Positions 44,774 to 52,458 of a stretch of 64,000 bases of DNA are shown here, piece after piece. Below the pieces are notes generated by a model. It was not told where the DNA came from, did no database searches, and was given only the letters and a program-made list of their open reading frames with translations. Source of the stretch: Alcaligenaceae bacterium (GTDB taxonomy: Bacteria > Pseudomonadota > Gammaproteobacteria > Burkholderiales > Burkholderiaceae_B); the NCBI GenBank assembly GCA_013416445.1, contig JACCER010000001.1:310001-374000 (forward strand). The letters run 5' to 3'. Both the position numbers and the translations under genes were made by a program. Position 1 is the first letter of the stretch, and every line of letters starts with the position of its first letter.

Positions 44774-45733
44774 TTAAGTTGATATTTCCTTGAATCCGTC
44801 GCCATCATGCAATACGAATAAGGCGTCCATGCCGCGTGTCTGCGCCAGTTCGATTCCGGCCTCTTCACCCAAGACCAGCAAGGCGGTCGCCCAGGCATCA
44901 GCCAATATGCAGCTCGACGCCACCACGCTGACCGACGCAAGCCGATTGCGTAATGGTTCCCGCAAGGCGCTGTTCATGGTGTGGGCGTAGTGCTCACCCT
45001 GGAACTCGGTCCAATGGCGATAGTCCCCCGAGGTCGCAATAGCGGCGTCGCCAAGCTCCATTACCCCCATCACTTCACGTTGATCTCGAACGGGTTTTTC
45101 AATGGCAATCGACCAAGGCCGATCATCGGGCTTCGTACCGCGCGCCCGCATTTCACCATCGATCCCAACCAGATAGCGCGTAATGCCAAAGGTATCAAGG
45201 CAGTGAGCCAATTGATCAACACCGTAGCCCTTGGCAATGCCGGAAAGATCCAGCGTAATGGACGCCCGCTTGCGAACCCGGCATTGCACGACATCAATAT
45301 CCAGGACGTCGGTTGCAAGCCAGCGTTCTTGTGATTTGAGCGCGTTGATCTGCTGTTCGTTGATCTGTTGTGCATTGGGGCCAAATCCCCAGGTGTTGAC
45401 CAGGTCGCCGACGCCGATATCGAATGCGCCCCGAGATTGTCGGCTAACGCGCAAGGCGGCTGTCAGCACGAAAATCAACGCTTCAGGTACCTTTTGCCAG
45501 TGATGCTCGGGAGCCCTGTTCAGGCAGCTCAGGTCGGAATTGGATTTCCAGGTGGACATCTGCTGGTCCACTTTGTCGACTGCGGCAAATAAGCCAGCGC
45601 CAATCGCCGCCTCATCAATGTCTGGTGCAGCAAAGAATATTGCGCTGTACCGCGTACCCATGGTTTCGCCATGCAGGCTATAGCGCTGCAAGGCGATGGC
45701 GGCTGGATCTTGTTGCTCAGAATACGTCTTCAC
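44774..45733 (-). CDS. apbE: FAD:protein FMN transferase (ApbE family), PepSY-module copy
   Basis: A 319-residue ApbE-family protein. Motifs: GETMGTRYSA near the N terminus, FDIGVGDLVNTWGFGP, LDLSGIAKGYGVD, and DAAIATSGDYR. It lacks a clear signal peptide or lipobox at the start used; the first 20 residues are hydrophilic (MKTYSEQQDP). That is odd for an enzyme whose targets are exported, so an alternative start or cytoplasmic action must be considered. It overlaps the flavoreductase gene by 17 bp. The probable acceptor in this operon is the DUF2271 protein with DGISGAS (residues 84-90). It is distinct from NosX, sharing only the family motifs. Confidence 0.88.
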   Translation of the reverse strand: MKTYSEQQDPAAIALQRYSLHGETMGTRYSAIFFAAPDIDEAAIGAGLFAAVDKVDQQMSTWKSNSDLSCLNRAPEHHWQKVPEALIFVLTAALRVSRQSRGAFDIGVGDLVNTWGFGPNAQQINEQQINALKSQERWLATDVLDIDVVQCRVRKRASITLDLSGIAKGYGVDQLAHCLDTFGITRYLVGIDGEMRARGTKPDDRPWSIAIEKPVRDQREVMGVMELGDAAIATSGDYRHWTEFQGEHYAHTMNSALREPLRNRLASVSVVASSCILADAWATALLVLGEEAGIELAQTRGMDALFVLHDGDGFKEIST

Positions 45734-47942
45734 GGTAGCGTCCTTGTAGTTTCAGCGTTTCGACGTCCAAACCCAAAGGGGTGAGGATTTCATTGATGGC
45801 CTGCGTAATACTGACCGCCATGGCGCGGCTGCCACACACGAGAATTTGCGCACCACTTCTTATTAGCTCGCGCATTTGCTGGGCATCTCCTGTAACACGG
45901 TCCTGTACATAGGTGCCTTCCTTGACGCGTGAAAAGGCGGCGTGCAGTTGAGTCAGCCTGTGATCGGCCAAATACCCTTCGAGCTCCGGCTCGTACAGAA
46001 AGTCCGAATCAGGGTCGCGCCCGCCCCAGTACAGGTACATCGGGTATTTGCCCTTGTTGTTGCGAATAAAACCTGCCAGCGGACCAATGCCGGTGCCTGC
46101 GCCGATCAGGATAACGGACGATTTTCCGGATGCAGGGCGGAAATTGGGATTGGGCTGAATAAACGCGTCAATGTGTTCACCAGGCTGCAAGTCGTGCAGC
46201 ATCTGGGAACACAGCCCTTGAGGCTGGCGGCGTACGCAGATCTCCAGGAAGCCATCTTTTGACCCGCTGGCCAGCGAATAAAAGCGCGGCACAGGACTGC
46301 CGGGCGGGACGATTCCGACCAGGTCGCCGGCTTCAAAATGAGGTAAGCCGCCGTATCCAATCAGGCGCTTGAACTGGCTGGTGATACTTTTGGGCGCGAC
46401 GGCGGCAAATCGCAAGATGCTGGTGGGCGCTCCGACTTGTGCGCCGTAGTCGACCCGGCTGATCAGTTCGAGGGCATAGGTTCGTGGATGCTGGGGCGTG
46501 TACCGCAGCGTCAGTTCCCGATCGAACAGCCTGCCGACGGCCTCACCCCATCGGGAAAACTCTTGCGTCGACTGCTGGTTTATGGTGTCCAGATCCAGGA
46601 GCTGACGCCACCCGCGAGCAACGAGAGCGTCCTGGGTATCCTTGGCGAATTGGCAGAACTTAGGAAATTGGCGATCGCCAAAGCCCAGAACGGCGAAATC
46701 CAGTCGGCAGGTATCGGCCACCTTGTCAAGGCGCACAAGGAATTGGTCTGCCGACGCAGGCGCATTGCCATCGCCGTACGTCGATGTCAGGATAAACAGA
46801 TGCTGAGCCTTGCGATACTCTGTTGCCAATAGATTCATGGGCGCCGTGTGCACGCGTTGACCGATCTGTAGCAAAGCATCGTGCAGGGTCTTTGCAAAAC
46901 CCCAGGTGCTGTTGTTTTCGCTACCGACCAGGATGATGGTATCGGCTGATTGCGGCCCGCTGTTGTTGATCATTTTGGGCATAGAGCGGCGGCGTTGCCA
47001 CCACATTACAAACCCGGTGGCGCTCATCACAGGCACGCTCAACGCGCATAGCCCCAGCAACAGGCCCAGCCACCATAGACCTTCGCCCGTGTGCAAACGG
47101 TAGATCAGTTCGTAGACACTGCGGACGCCATCATGGGCCTGATAAGATAATAGTGTGCCGGTTGCCTGGTCGATATAGCCATCGCCCTGCGCGGTGCGCA
47201 AGGAATAAACATCTTCGGGGCTGCCTGGGCGGGGGTATACCAGCTCGCGCAAGTCATTCACATCGGTGGTGAGCAGCGCTGGCAAGGTCGCTATGGGGGC
47301 GGTGGGGCCCGCCGTGACCTGAGTCGGGAAATCAGGCTCGCTCTTCATGCCATCAGGCATCAAGCCGAAGGTTGCCGCAGACATATACATGCCGGTCAGT
47401 GCGGACAATAGCAATCCAAATATCGTGATACGTCCCAGTTCCGCATGCCAGCGCTGGCTGAAATTACCAGGCAGCGGACGCGCCATATGCCGCCAGCCTC
47501 CTTGCCGTTTAGCCAACAATGCCACGCCCGACAAACACAGCACGAGCAGGGCCAGGGCCGTCATCCCAGCCACCGCGCGACCGGACGTTCCCGCGAGCAA
47601 AGACCGATGCAGGCTTTTCATCCAGCGTGAAAGGGCAGAGGGCACATAGGGTGTGATGCCTTGTCCGCTGACCGGATCGATATGGTCGGCTCCGATTCGG
47701 TCACCCTGGCTGTAATACACGATGATGGAACCCGATGGCGTGCGCTGGATCTGTTCAACATTGGGGTAGTGTTGCGCCACTCGATCGGCCAGCGCGGCGA
47801 CACTGATCTGGCCATGGGCCGGAATGGTGGTCGCCAGCCTTTCCAGTGCGGGATAGCCTGAAAGAATGGCGCCACTGAGCGCCAGTGCCGCCAACAGTAT
47901 GGCGGCGATCAGGCCGGGTAGGGAGTGAAGCTGGCGCAGCAT
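45717..47942 (-). CDS. PepSY membrane-flavodoxin-FNR fusion reductase
   Basis: A 741-residue protein. Residues 1-325: PepSY-associated membrane domain with four helices (LPGLIAAILLAALALSG; MTALALLVLCLSGVALL; ITIFGLLLSALTGMY; LLLGLCALSVPVMSATGF) around periplasmic PepSY segments. About 335-480: flavodoxin-like FMN domain (LVGSENNSTWGFAKTL, STYGDGNAP, FGDRQFPKFCQ). About 500-741: ferredoxin-NADP reductase module with FAD site RFYSLASGS, NADPH site GAGTGIGPLAGF, YWGGRDPDSDFLYEP and C-terminal RYREDVF as in CysJ. It would carry electrons from cytosolic NADPH through FAD and FMN across the membrane to periplasmic acceptors. Relatives are associated with ferric or siderophore reduction. The substrate here is unknown. 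Confidence 0.88.
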   Translation of the reverse strand: MLRQLHSLPGLIAAILLAALALSGAILSGYPALERLATTIPAHGQISVAALADRVAQHYPNVEQIQRTPSGSIIVYYSQGDRIGADHIDPVSGQGITPYVPSALSRWMKSLHRSLLAGTSGRAVAGMTALALLVLCLSGVALLAKRQGGWRHMARPLPGNFSQRWHAELGRITIFGLLLSALTGMYMSAATFGLMPDGMKSEPDFPTQVTAGPTAPIATLPALLTTDVNDLRELVYPRPGSPEDVYSLRTAQGDGYIDQATGTLLSYQAHDGVRSVYELIYRLHTGEGLWWLGLLLGLCALSVPVMSATGFVMWWQRRRSMPKMINNSGPQSADTIILVGSENNSTWGFAKTLHDALLQIGQRVHTAPMNLLATEYRKAQHLFILTSTYGDGNAPASADQFLVRLDKVADTCRLDFAVLGFGDRQFPKFCQFAKDTQDALVARGWRQLLDLDTINQQSTQEFSRWGEAVGRLFDRELTLRYTPQHPRTYALELISRVDYGAQVGAPTSILRFAAVAPKSITSQFKRLIGYGGLPHFEAGDLVGIVPPGSPVPRFYSLASGSKDGFLEICVRRQPQGLCSQMLHDLQPGEHIDAFIQPNPNFRPASGKSSVILIGAGTGIGPLAGFIRNNKGKYPMYLYWGGRDPDSDFLYEPELEGYLADHRLTQLHAAFSRVKEGTYVQDRVTGDAQQMRELIRSGAQILVCGSRAMAVSITQAINEILTPLGLDVETLKLQGRYREDVF

Positions 47943-47971
47943 GGTGGGGTGTGCTCCTGTGATGGCTACGA

Positions 47972-48442
47972 CTACATGTCGTAGCGGAAGGACTGGATAT
48001 AACCACGCCCCGTAGCTGGCTTGCCAGCCCCAGCGGTAGTCAGCGGCACGCGCACCTCTGCAGGGTTGTCGCGCCCGTCTTCAACGGCGGAGTCCACGCG
48101 TATTTCGTAGCCCGCATCAATGAGCGCATCGGCCAGATCGACAGTGACCGTCAAGGTACGTCCGCTACCGACGCTTGCACCACTGATACCGTCGAATTCG
48201 CTGGGCTTCAAGCCGCTGGCACGAGCCCAGTCGCGCAGATTCTTGTAATACTTCGCCTTTTTGCCAGACACCCATAGCGTTTTCTGATACTGGCCTTTGG
48301 CGTCGGTGACGTAAAACGCCAGATAGGCGCCATCGCCTCCATAGTTTTTAAGCTGGGTGGTCAAGGTCAGCGATTTGGCCTGGGCAAGGCCGGGCAGTGC
48401 GATCACGCTGGCAAGACAGAGCGACAGAGTGGTTTTCTTCAT
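47972..48442 (-). CDS. DUF2271 exported protein with a flavinylation-type motif
   Basis: A 156-residue exported protein: signal peptide to GLAQA, then a DUF2271 domain (YLAFYVTDAKGQYQKTLWVSG, KNLRDWARASG). Residues 84-90 read DGISGAS, which fits the ApbE acceptor pattern D-x-x-[ST]-G-A-[ST], so Ser90 may carry covalent FMN. It lies 29 bp before the membrane flavoreductase and two genes before the apbE copy. The inferred role is a periplasmic flavoprotein that receives electrons from the membrane reductase. Covalent flavin is my inference from motif and context. Confidence 0.8.
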   Translation of the reverse strand: MKKTTLSLCLASVIALPGLAQAKSLTLTTQLKNYGGDGAYLAFYVTDAKGQYQKTLWVSGKKAKYYKNLRDWARASGLKPSEFDGISGASVGSGRTLTVTVDLADALIDAGYEIRVDSAVEDGRDNPAEVRVPLTTAGAGKPATGRGYIQSFRYDM

Positions 48443-48477
48443 GATGGTTCTCCGGATAGATACTAGTAATGTCTTAT

Positions 48478-48801
48478 TCAGTAGGCTTTCTGGTCTTTGT
48501 CAAGATAGTCGGCCGCATCGCCGCCGTCTTTGAACTCAATTTCCAATTTTTGGATACGCAATGACGCTGGCGCATACTTGGCTTTGAACTTGTTGCCCTT
48601 TTTGTCCACGCCTTTGACTTCGTAGCAACCGTCATCAACCTTGATGCGCTGGATGGTCCAGTCGCGCTGTTCCAGTTGTTGGCGCAATACTTCGCGCGGT
48701 TGCCAGTCGGCGACCGGGTCAGTGCAGTCGTTGCCGGCAAGGGCCGCGCCGCTGACAAACAAGCTGGTTAGCACGGCGCTGGTAAGAATGGTAAGTTTCA
48801 T
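48478..48801 (-). CDS. Small exported PepSY-domain protein
   Basis: A 107-residue periplasmic protein with a signal peptide ending GAALAG, one early Cys (NDCTDP) and a later Cys (DDGCYEV), and a PepSY-like domain (VLRQQLEQRDWTIQRIKVDDGCYEVKGVD). Small PepSY proteins often accompany two-component systems and membrane PepSY reductases. It is the first gene of the minus-strand operon, 35 bp before the DUF2271 gene. It is divergent from a response regulator whose start is ~125 bp away, so it is a likely target of that regulator. The biochemical role is unknown. Confidence 0.82.
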   Translation of the reverse strand: MKLTILTSAVLTSLFVSGAALAGNDCTDPVADWQPREVLRQQLEQRDWTIQRIKVDDGCYEVKGVDKKGNKFKAKYAPASLRIQKLEIEFKDGGDAADYLDKDQKAY

Positions 48802-48926
48802 GAATGTGCTCCTCGATGAGTAGGTAAGGCAGACTGTAGGGGTGCATGCTGACGCCTGCCTGAAGAGCTGGTCTTTTTCAGATTAAACTTGCGAAGTCAC
48901 CATGCTTCGTGGCAAAGGACGATGGA

Positions 48927-49586
48927 ATGCGGGTATTGCTGATTGAAGACACGGTAGGTTTGGGTGGGGCTATTCGTGAACAAATGGCCGATGACGGTCA
49001 CGCCGTGGATTGGGTGCAGCGGCTCGATCATGCCGCCACCAGCGCCCAATCAACAGCCTATGACCTGATCCTGCTCGATTTGGCCTTGCCTGATGGGCAT
49101 GGGCTGGATTTTTTGCGCAGGCGGCGAGCCGCTGGCGATGCCACCCCCGTCATTATTTTGACGGCGAGGGATCAGATATCGGACCGCATCGCAGGTCTGA
49201 ACGCCGGGGCGGACGACTACTTGGTCAAGCCTTTCGATCTGTCTGAACTGTCTGCGCGAGTCGCTGCCGTTGCGCGACGCTACAGTGGTAACCCCAATCC
49301 GCATATCCAATTGGGTGAGCTGTACATTAACCGGGCCGATCGCACGATTCAACGCGCAGGCATACCCGTGGATTTAACGGCTCGCGAATGGGCAGTGTTT
49401 GAAGCATTCATTCAACGCCCCGGCGCTTTGCTGTCGAAAGCGCAGCTCGAAGAACGACTGTATGAGTTTGGCGCCGAGATCGAAAGCAACACGATCGAGG
49501 TCTATGTCAGCCGCCTGCGTAAGAAATTGGGGTTTCATGTTGTGGAGACGGTCAGAGGCGTAGGCTATCGTTTAGGTTCTGCATGA
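48927..49586 (+). CDS. OmpR/QseB-family response regulator
   Basis: A 219-residue regulator with receiver domain (phospho-acceptor Asp51 in LILLDLALPDG; conserved Lys in YLVKPFD) and a winged-helix C-terminal domain (DLTAREWAVFEAFIQRPGALLSKAQLEE, VYVSRLRKKLG, VRGVGYRL). ATG 48927 is chosen over GTG 48909 because AAAGGA lies 7 bases ahead of it. It overlaps the kinase gene (ATGA). The divergent PepSY/DUF2271/flavoreductase/apbE operon is the likely target. The signal is unknown; related pairs respond to metals, cations or envelope redox conditions. Confidence 0.9.
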   Translation: MRVLLIEDTVGLGGAIREQMADDGHAVDWVQRLDHAATSAQSTAYDLILLDLALPDGHGLDFLRRRRAAGDATPVIILTARDQISDRIAGLNAGADDYLVKPFDLSELSARVAAVARRYSGNPNPHIQLGELYINRADRTIQRAGIPVDLTAREWAVFEAFIQRPGALLSKAQLEERLYEFGAEIESNTIEVYVSRLRKKLGFHVVETVRGVGYRLGSA

Positions 49587-50917
49587 AAAAAACAATTAGC
49601 TTGCAGAAGTATCTGGTCTATGGCTTGACGCTGGGTATTGTTGTTCTTTGGCTGGTAGCCATGGGAATATCCGGGTTAGTCGTGCAGCACGAACTGAATG
49701 AAACCTTTGACAATGCCATGGAGGAAACCGCACAGCGGCTGCTGCCTTTGGCTGTCCTCGATATTCTGAATCGCGAAGACACCAGCACACCCCAAAGGGT
49801 TGCGCCGTTGAAAACACAGCAAACAGGGTTCACGTATTTGGTGCGCGATAATAAAGGCAATATTCTGCTGCAATCTTTTGGCGCTGATTTGGCGGTATTT
49901 GGTTCCCGGCCCATAGAAGGTTTTGCCAGCACGGCGACGCACCGGGTGTATGGCGCGAGTGCCTTGCGTGCAACCGTCTTTATCGATATCGCCGAGCCGC
50001 TGGCGCATCGTCGTGAAGTTATCCTGGATACGGTTGTCGCGCTGGTCCTGCCACTATTGTTTTTAATTCCTGTCAGCTTGTTCGGGATTTGGCTATTAGT
50101 GCGTATCAGCCTGCGCAGTATCTTGTCGTATGGTCGTGCTATCGAAGCGCGTGGCGCTGGCGATTTATCGCCCATCGTCTTGGAAAAATTGCCGACAGAA
50201 ATCAACCCCATCGCCGATGCCGTCAATCGTCTTCTAGAGCGTTTAAGGCTTGCTCTGGAGTCTGAGAAAAGGTTTACGGCCAATAGCGCGCATGAACTGC
50301 GCACTCCCCTGGCGACCACGCTCGCTCAGGTCCAGCGTCTACGTCAAGCAGTTCCCGAGGGGCCTTTGCGGATGCGCACCGCAGAAATCGAGACCTCCCT
50401 CAAAGAGCTCTCGCGATTATCAGAAAAGCTGATGCAACTGGCCAAAGCGGAAGGAGGCGGGCTGCTGTTTAATGCGCCACAGGATCTGGCTATGCTCCTG
50501 GCTCACGTAGTACAGGATGTGCGCCGCACAGCCAGTGCGCCGATTGAGCTGACTTTGCCGCCGACCGAACCGGTATTGTCTATGATCGATCCGGACGCGT
50601 TTGCGATTCTTGTACGCAATCTGATCGAGAATGCCTTGAAGCATGGCGCCCCTGATAGCGCAATTGAAGTCAGTTTGTCCAGCGATGCGCTTTTGAAGGT
50701 CGTTAACGCGGGCGCCGTCGTAGACGCCATCAATTTGGCACAACTGACCCGGCGTTTCGTGCGCGGTGGCAGTCGGGCCGAGGGCTTTGGCCTGGGATTG
50801 GCCATTGCCTCCGCGATTGCCAGCGGAGTGGGCGCCGAGTGGACGCTTGCATCGCCCGCGACAGGCAAAACAGATGGGTTTGAAGTGTCTGTGCAATTTG
50901 TCCTCTGCACAAAATGA
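49583..50917 (+). CDS. Sensor histidine kinase partner
   Basis: A 444-residue membrane kinase: TM1 at about 12-34, periplasmic domain of ~115 residues (DTSTPQRVAPLKTQQTGFTYLVRD), TM2 at about 152-180, HAMP-like linker, phosphorylation His237 in NSAHELRTPLATT, N box NLIENALKHG and G box GFGLGLAIA. It is QseC/TctE-like in size. It phosphorylates the regulator encoded just upstream, with which it shares ATGA. The sensor domain has no recognisable ligand site; no Cys or His-rich metal motif is evident. Confidence 0.9.
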   Translation: MKKTISLQKYLVYGLTLGIVVLWLVAMGISGLVVQHELNETFDNAMEETAQRLLPLAVLDILNREDTSTPQRVAPLKTQQTGFTYLVRDNKGNILLQSFGADLAVFGSRPIEGFASTATHRVYGASALRATVFIDIAEPLAHRREVILDTVVALVLPLLFLIPVSLFGIWLLVRISLRSILSYGRAIEARGAGDLSPIVLEKLPTEINPIADAVNRLLERLRLALESEKRFTANSAHELRTPLATTLAQVQRLRQAVPEGPLRMRTAEIETSLKELSRLSEKLMQLAKAEGGGLLFNAPQDLAMLLAHVVQDVRRTASAPIELTLPPTEPVLSMIDPDAFAILVRNLIENALKHGAPDSAIEVSLSSDALLKVVNAGAVVDAINLAQLTRRFVRGGSRAEGFGLGLAIASAIASGVGAEWTLASPATGKTDGFEVSVQFVLCTK

Positions 50918-50978
50918 GGCAGAGCGAGTGCTTCAGCAGACATTCCTAATGTTATCGGCACATCAAAAATAAATGGGT

Positions 50979-51110
50979 TCGGGTCTGGACAGCACCTTGC
51001 TTGAGAACAGTGTGAGGGAAGGGCGCCGGACTTTTGCCAATATTCGCAAGTACATCATGATGGGCATCAATTGGGCTACTTTTTGCTCTACTTCGCCTGG
51101 ATATCTTGAT
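50979..51110 (+). pseudogene. Scrap of a magnesium-type P-type ATPase gene (mgtA-like)
   Basis: The frame through this stretch reads LENSVREGRRTFANIRKYIMM, recalling the hinge region of MgtA-type ATPases (EGRRTFANIMKYIKM), then loses similarity after GINWATF. No start, phosphorylation motif or other domain of the ~900-residue family remains. The rest of the gap 50918-51312 shows no gene. It marks a deletion scar. Confidence 0.55.
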
Positions 51111-51312
51111 TACTGCCAATATTGCGCGCCACAGTTCGGATTGTCTTTGAATATTCTTCTACGCAAACACAATTCGATATCGAGATGCCCAGTCCGATTC
51201 GTTGTTTCCTGAGTATGGTTCGTATATGATTGTATTGGTCATTAGAGGCTGCTTTGAGCGCCTCTTTTGAACCCCAAATGCGGCTTACACTGAACTTCAG
51301 CGAGGTACGGTA

Positions 51313-51909
51313 ATGGCTAGTGGCTCTACGTTTCGACCCGCTAAAACTGGGCAACACGCTACACAACAGGCTCGTCTTCAAGCTTACAGACCAATAGTCA
51401 AGTTGTTACATTGGCTAATTGCGTTTCTGGTTCTGGGTCAATTTGTCGTTGCTCTCTTGATGCCCAAGATTGGACGCGCAACGGTGCCCGAGCCGTTAAT
51501 TAATCTGCATTTTTCACTGGGTGTGCTTATACTCGTCTTGATGGCAATTCGAGCGCTTTTGCGCGTACTAAATCCAGTGTTGCTGGACATGCCGGAAAGA
51601 CCCGTATGGGAGCGCTGGGTTGCTATCGCTACGCACAGGGCCTTTTACTTCATTTTGTTGGTCGGACCCTTCCTTGGTTGGGCATCGGCTTCGGCGCACA
51701 AACTCCCTGTAAATGTATTTGGCCTATTTGTTTTGCCCAATATTGCAGCGCCCAAGGCTGCTTGGGCACTTGCTGCCGGAGATATTCACAGCCTGTTCAT
51801 GTGGATTCTGCTTGCCCTCATCGGGCTACATATAGCAGGCGCGCTTTATCATTGCCTCTTTTTGCACGATCACATATTGCAACGCATGTTGCCTGTACGA
51901 GGCAAGTGA
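51313..51909 (+). CDS. Cytochrome b561-type membrane protein
   Basis: A 198-residue protein with four membrane helices and the heme-binding His pattern of bacterial b561: IVKLLHWLIAFLVLGQF (helix 1), INLHFSLGVLILVL (helix 2), HRAFYFILLVGPFLGW (helix 3) and DIHSLFMWILLALIGLHIAGALYHCLF (helix 4). Such proteins oxidise quinol or pass electrons from superoxide or periplasmic donors. Codon use seems more A/T rich than its neighbours, and it sits between gene scraps, so it may have come with the acquired segment. The start at ATG 51313 has GGTA upstream, a weak site. Confidence 0.85.
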   Translation: MASGSTFRPAKTGQHATQQARLQAYRPIVKLLHWLIAFLVLGQFVVALLMPKIGRATVPEPLINLHFSLGVLILVLMAIRALLRVLNPVLLDMPERPVWERWVAIATHRAFYFILLVGPFLGWASASAHKLPVNVFGLFVLPNIAAPKAAWALAAGDIHSLFMWILLALIGLHIAGALYHCLFLHDHILQRMLPVRGK

Positions 51910-51937
51910 AAAGGTAATTAAACTGGCGCCAACGAAT

Positions 51938-52069
51938 TTAATCACTCATCGCTTTCGCGCATAGCTCTTTGAGCACAAGCATCGCCAGCATTACAGTGAA
52001 TATGCCCTGGGTTTGGCTGACGACTGATGCTAGCCCTGGAGGCATGTCATTGTCGTTTGAGATGGTCAT
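51938..52069 (-). CDS. Possible small hydrophobic protein
   Basis: A 43-codon frame (MTISNDNDMPPGLAS then VMLAMLVLKELCAKAM) with a hydrophobic C-terminal helix. The ribosome site is weak (GAGAAA) and I recognise no family. It lies in the otherwise empty gap after the b561 gene. It could be chance. Confidence 0.25.
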   Translation of the reverse strand: MTISNDNDMPPGLASVVSQTQGIFTVMLAMLVLKELCAKAMSD

Positions 52070-52164
52070 TCTATTTCTCGGTGCTCAAAGTCAAGTTTGC
52101 TCACAAAGATGCAAAGCATAGATGTGGCAAATGTAGTTCTGATCGCTACGGCACGGTTAGATGT

Positions 52165-52434
52165 ACAGTTTTAGTCCCAGAGTATTTGCAGTTTTAGTCT
52201 TTCAGGGGATGGACGAGAATATTGGTCTGTGCATTATCAATTCATTACTTTACATAATATACATTATGCGTTAATTATTATGGCTGAAATATACAAGCTT
52301 AAGTTGAATAAGCGCTCGGAACAGCCCTCGGAACTAAAGTCCCCACGGATTGCGAACTAAAGTCCTCACATTGAGGCTGATCGTCTTTGTGGGGACTTTA
52401 GTTCCATTACCTCCGCTTCTGGGACTAAAACTGT
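52165..52434. repeat. Cluster of GGGACTAAA-type repeats in both orientations (iteron-like)
   Basis: Six related motifs occur: ACAGTTTTAGTCCC (52165-52178), CAGTTTTAGTCT (52189-52200), GGAACTAAAGTCCCCAC (52330-52346), GAACTAAAGTCCTCAC (52354-52369), the inverted GTGGGGACTTTAGTTCC (52389-52405) and GGGACTAAAACTGT (52421-52434). The first and last form an outer inverted pair, and 52330 with 52389 forms an inner one. The A/T-rich stretch 52237-52290 lies among them. This looks like a replication origin, operator array or recombination site left from a plasmid. The gap 51910-52458 has no confident gene. Confidence 0.6.
52280..52360 (+). other. Short frame inside the repeat cluster, possible leader of a lost replication gene
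   Basis: ATG at 52280 follows an A/T-rich promoter-like stretch and encodes 26 residues (MAEIYKLKLNKRSEQPSELK then SPRIAN). The frame runs into two copies of the repeat and stops. It reads like the start of a gene whose body was deleted, but it may be chance. Confidence 0.25.
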
Positions 52435-52458
52435 ATCCGTCCGCGGATCTCTCCCCGT

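Noticed and set aside
52330-52434. Terminal inverted repeats of a Tn3-family transposon
   Set aside because: The GGGGACTTTAG motif starts with G-runs, but the usual ~38-bp ends and a transposase are absent; repeats occur in several orientations over a short span, which fits iterons better.
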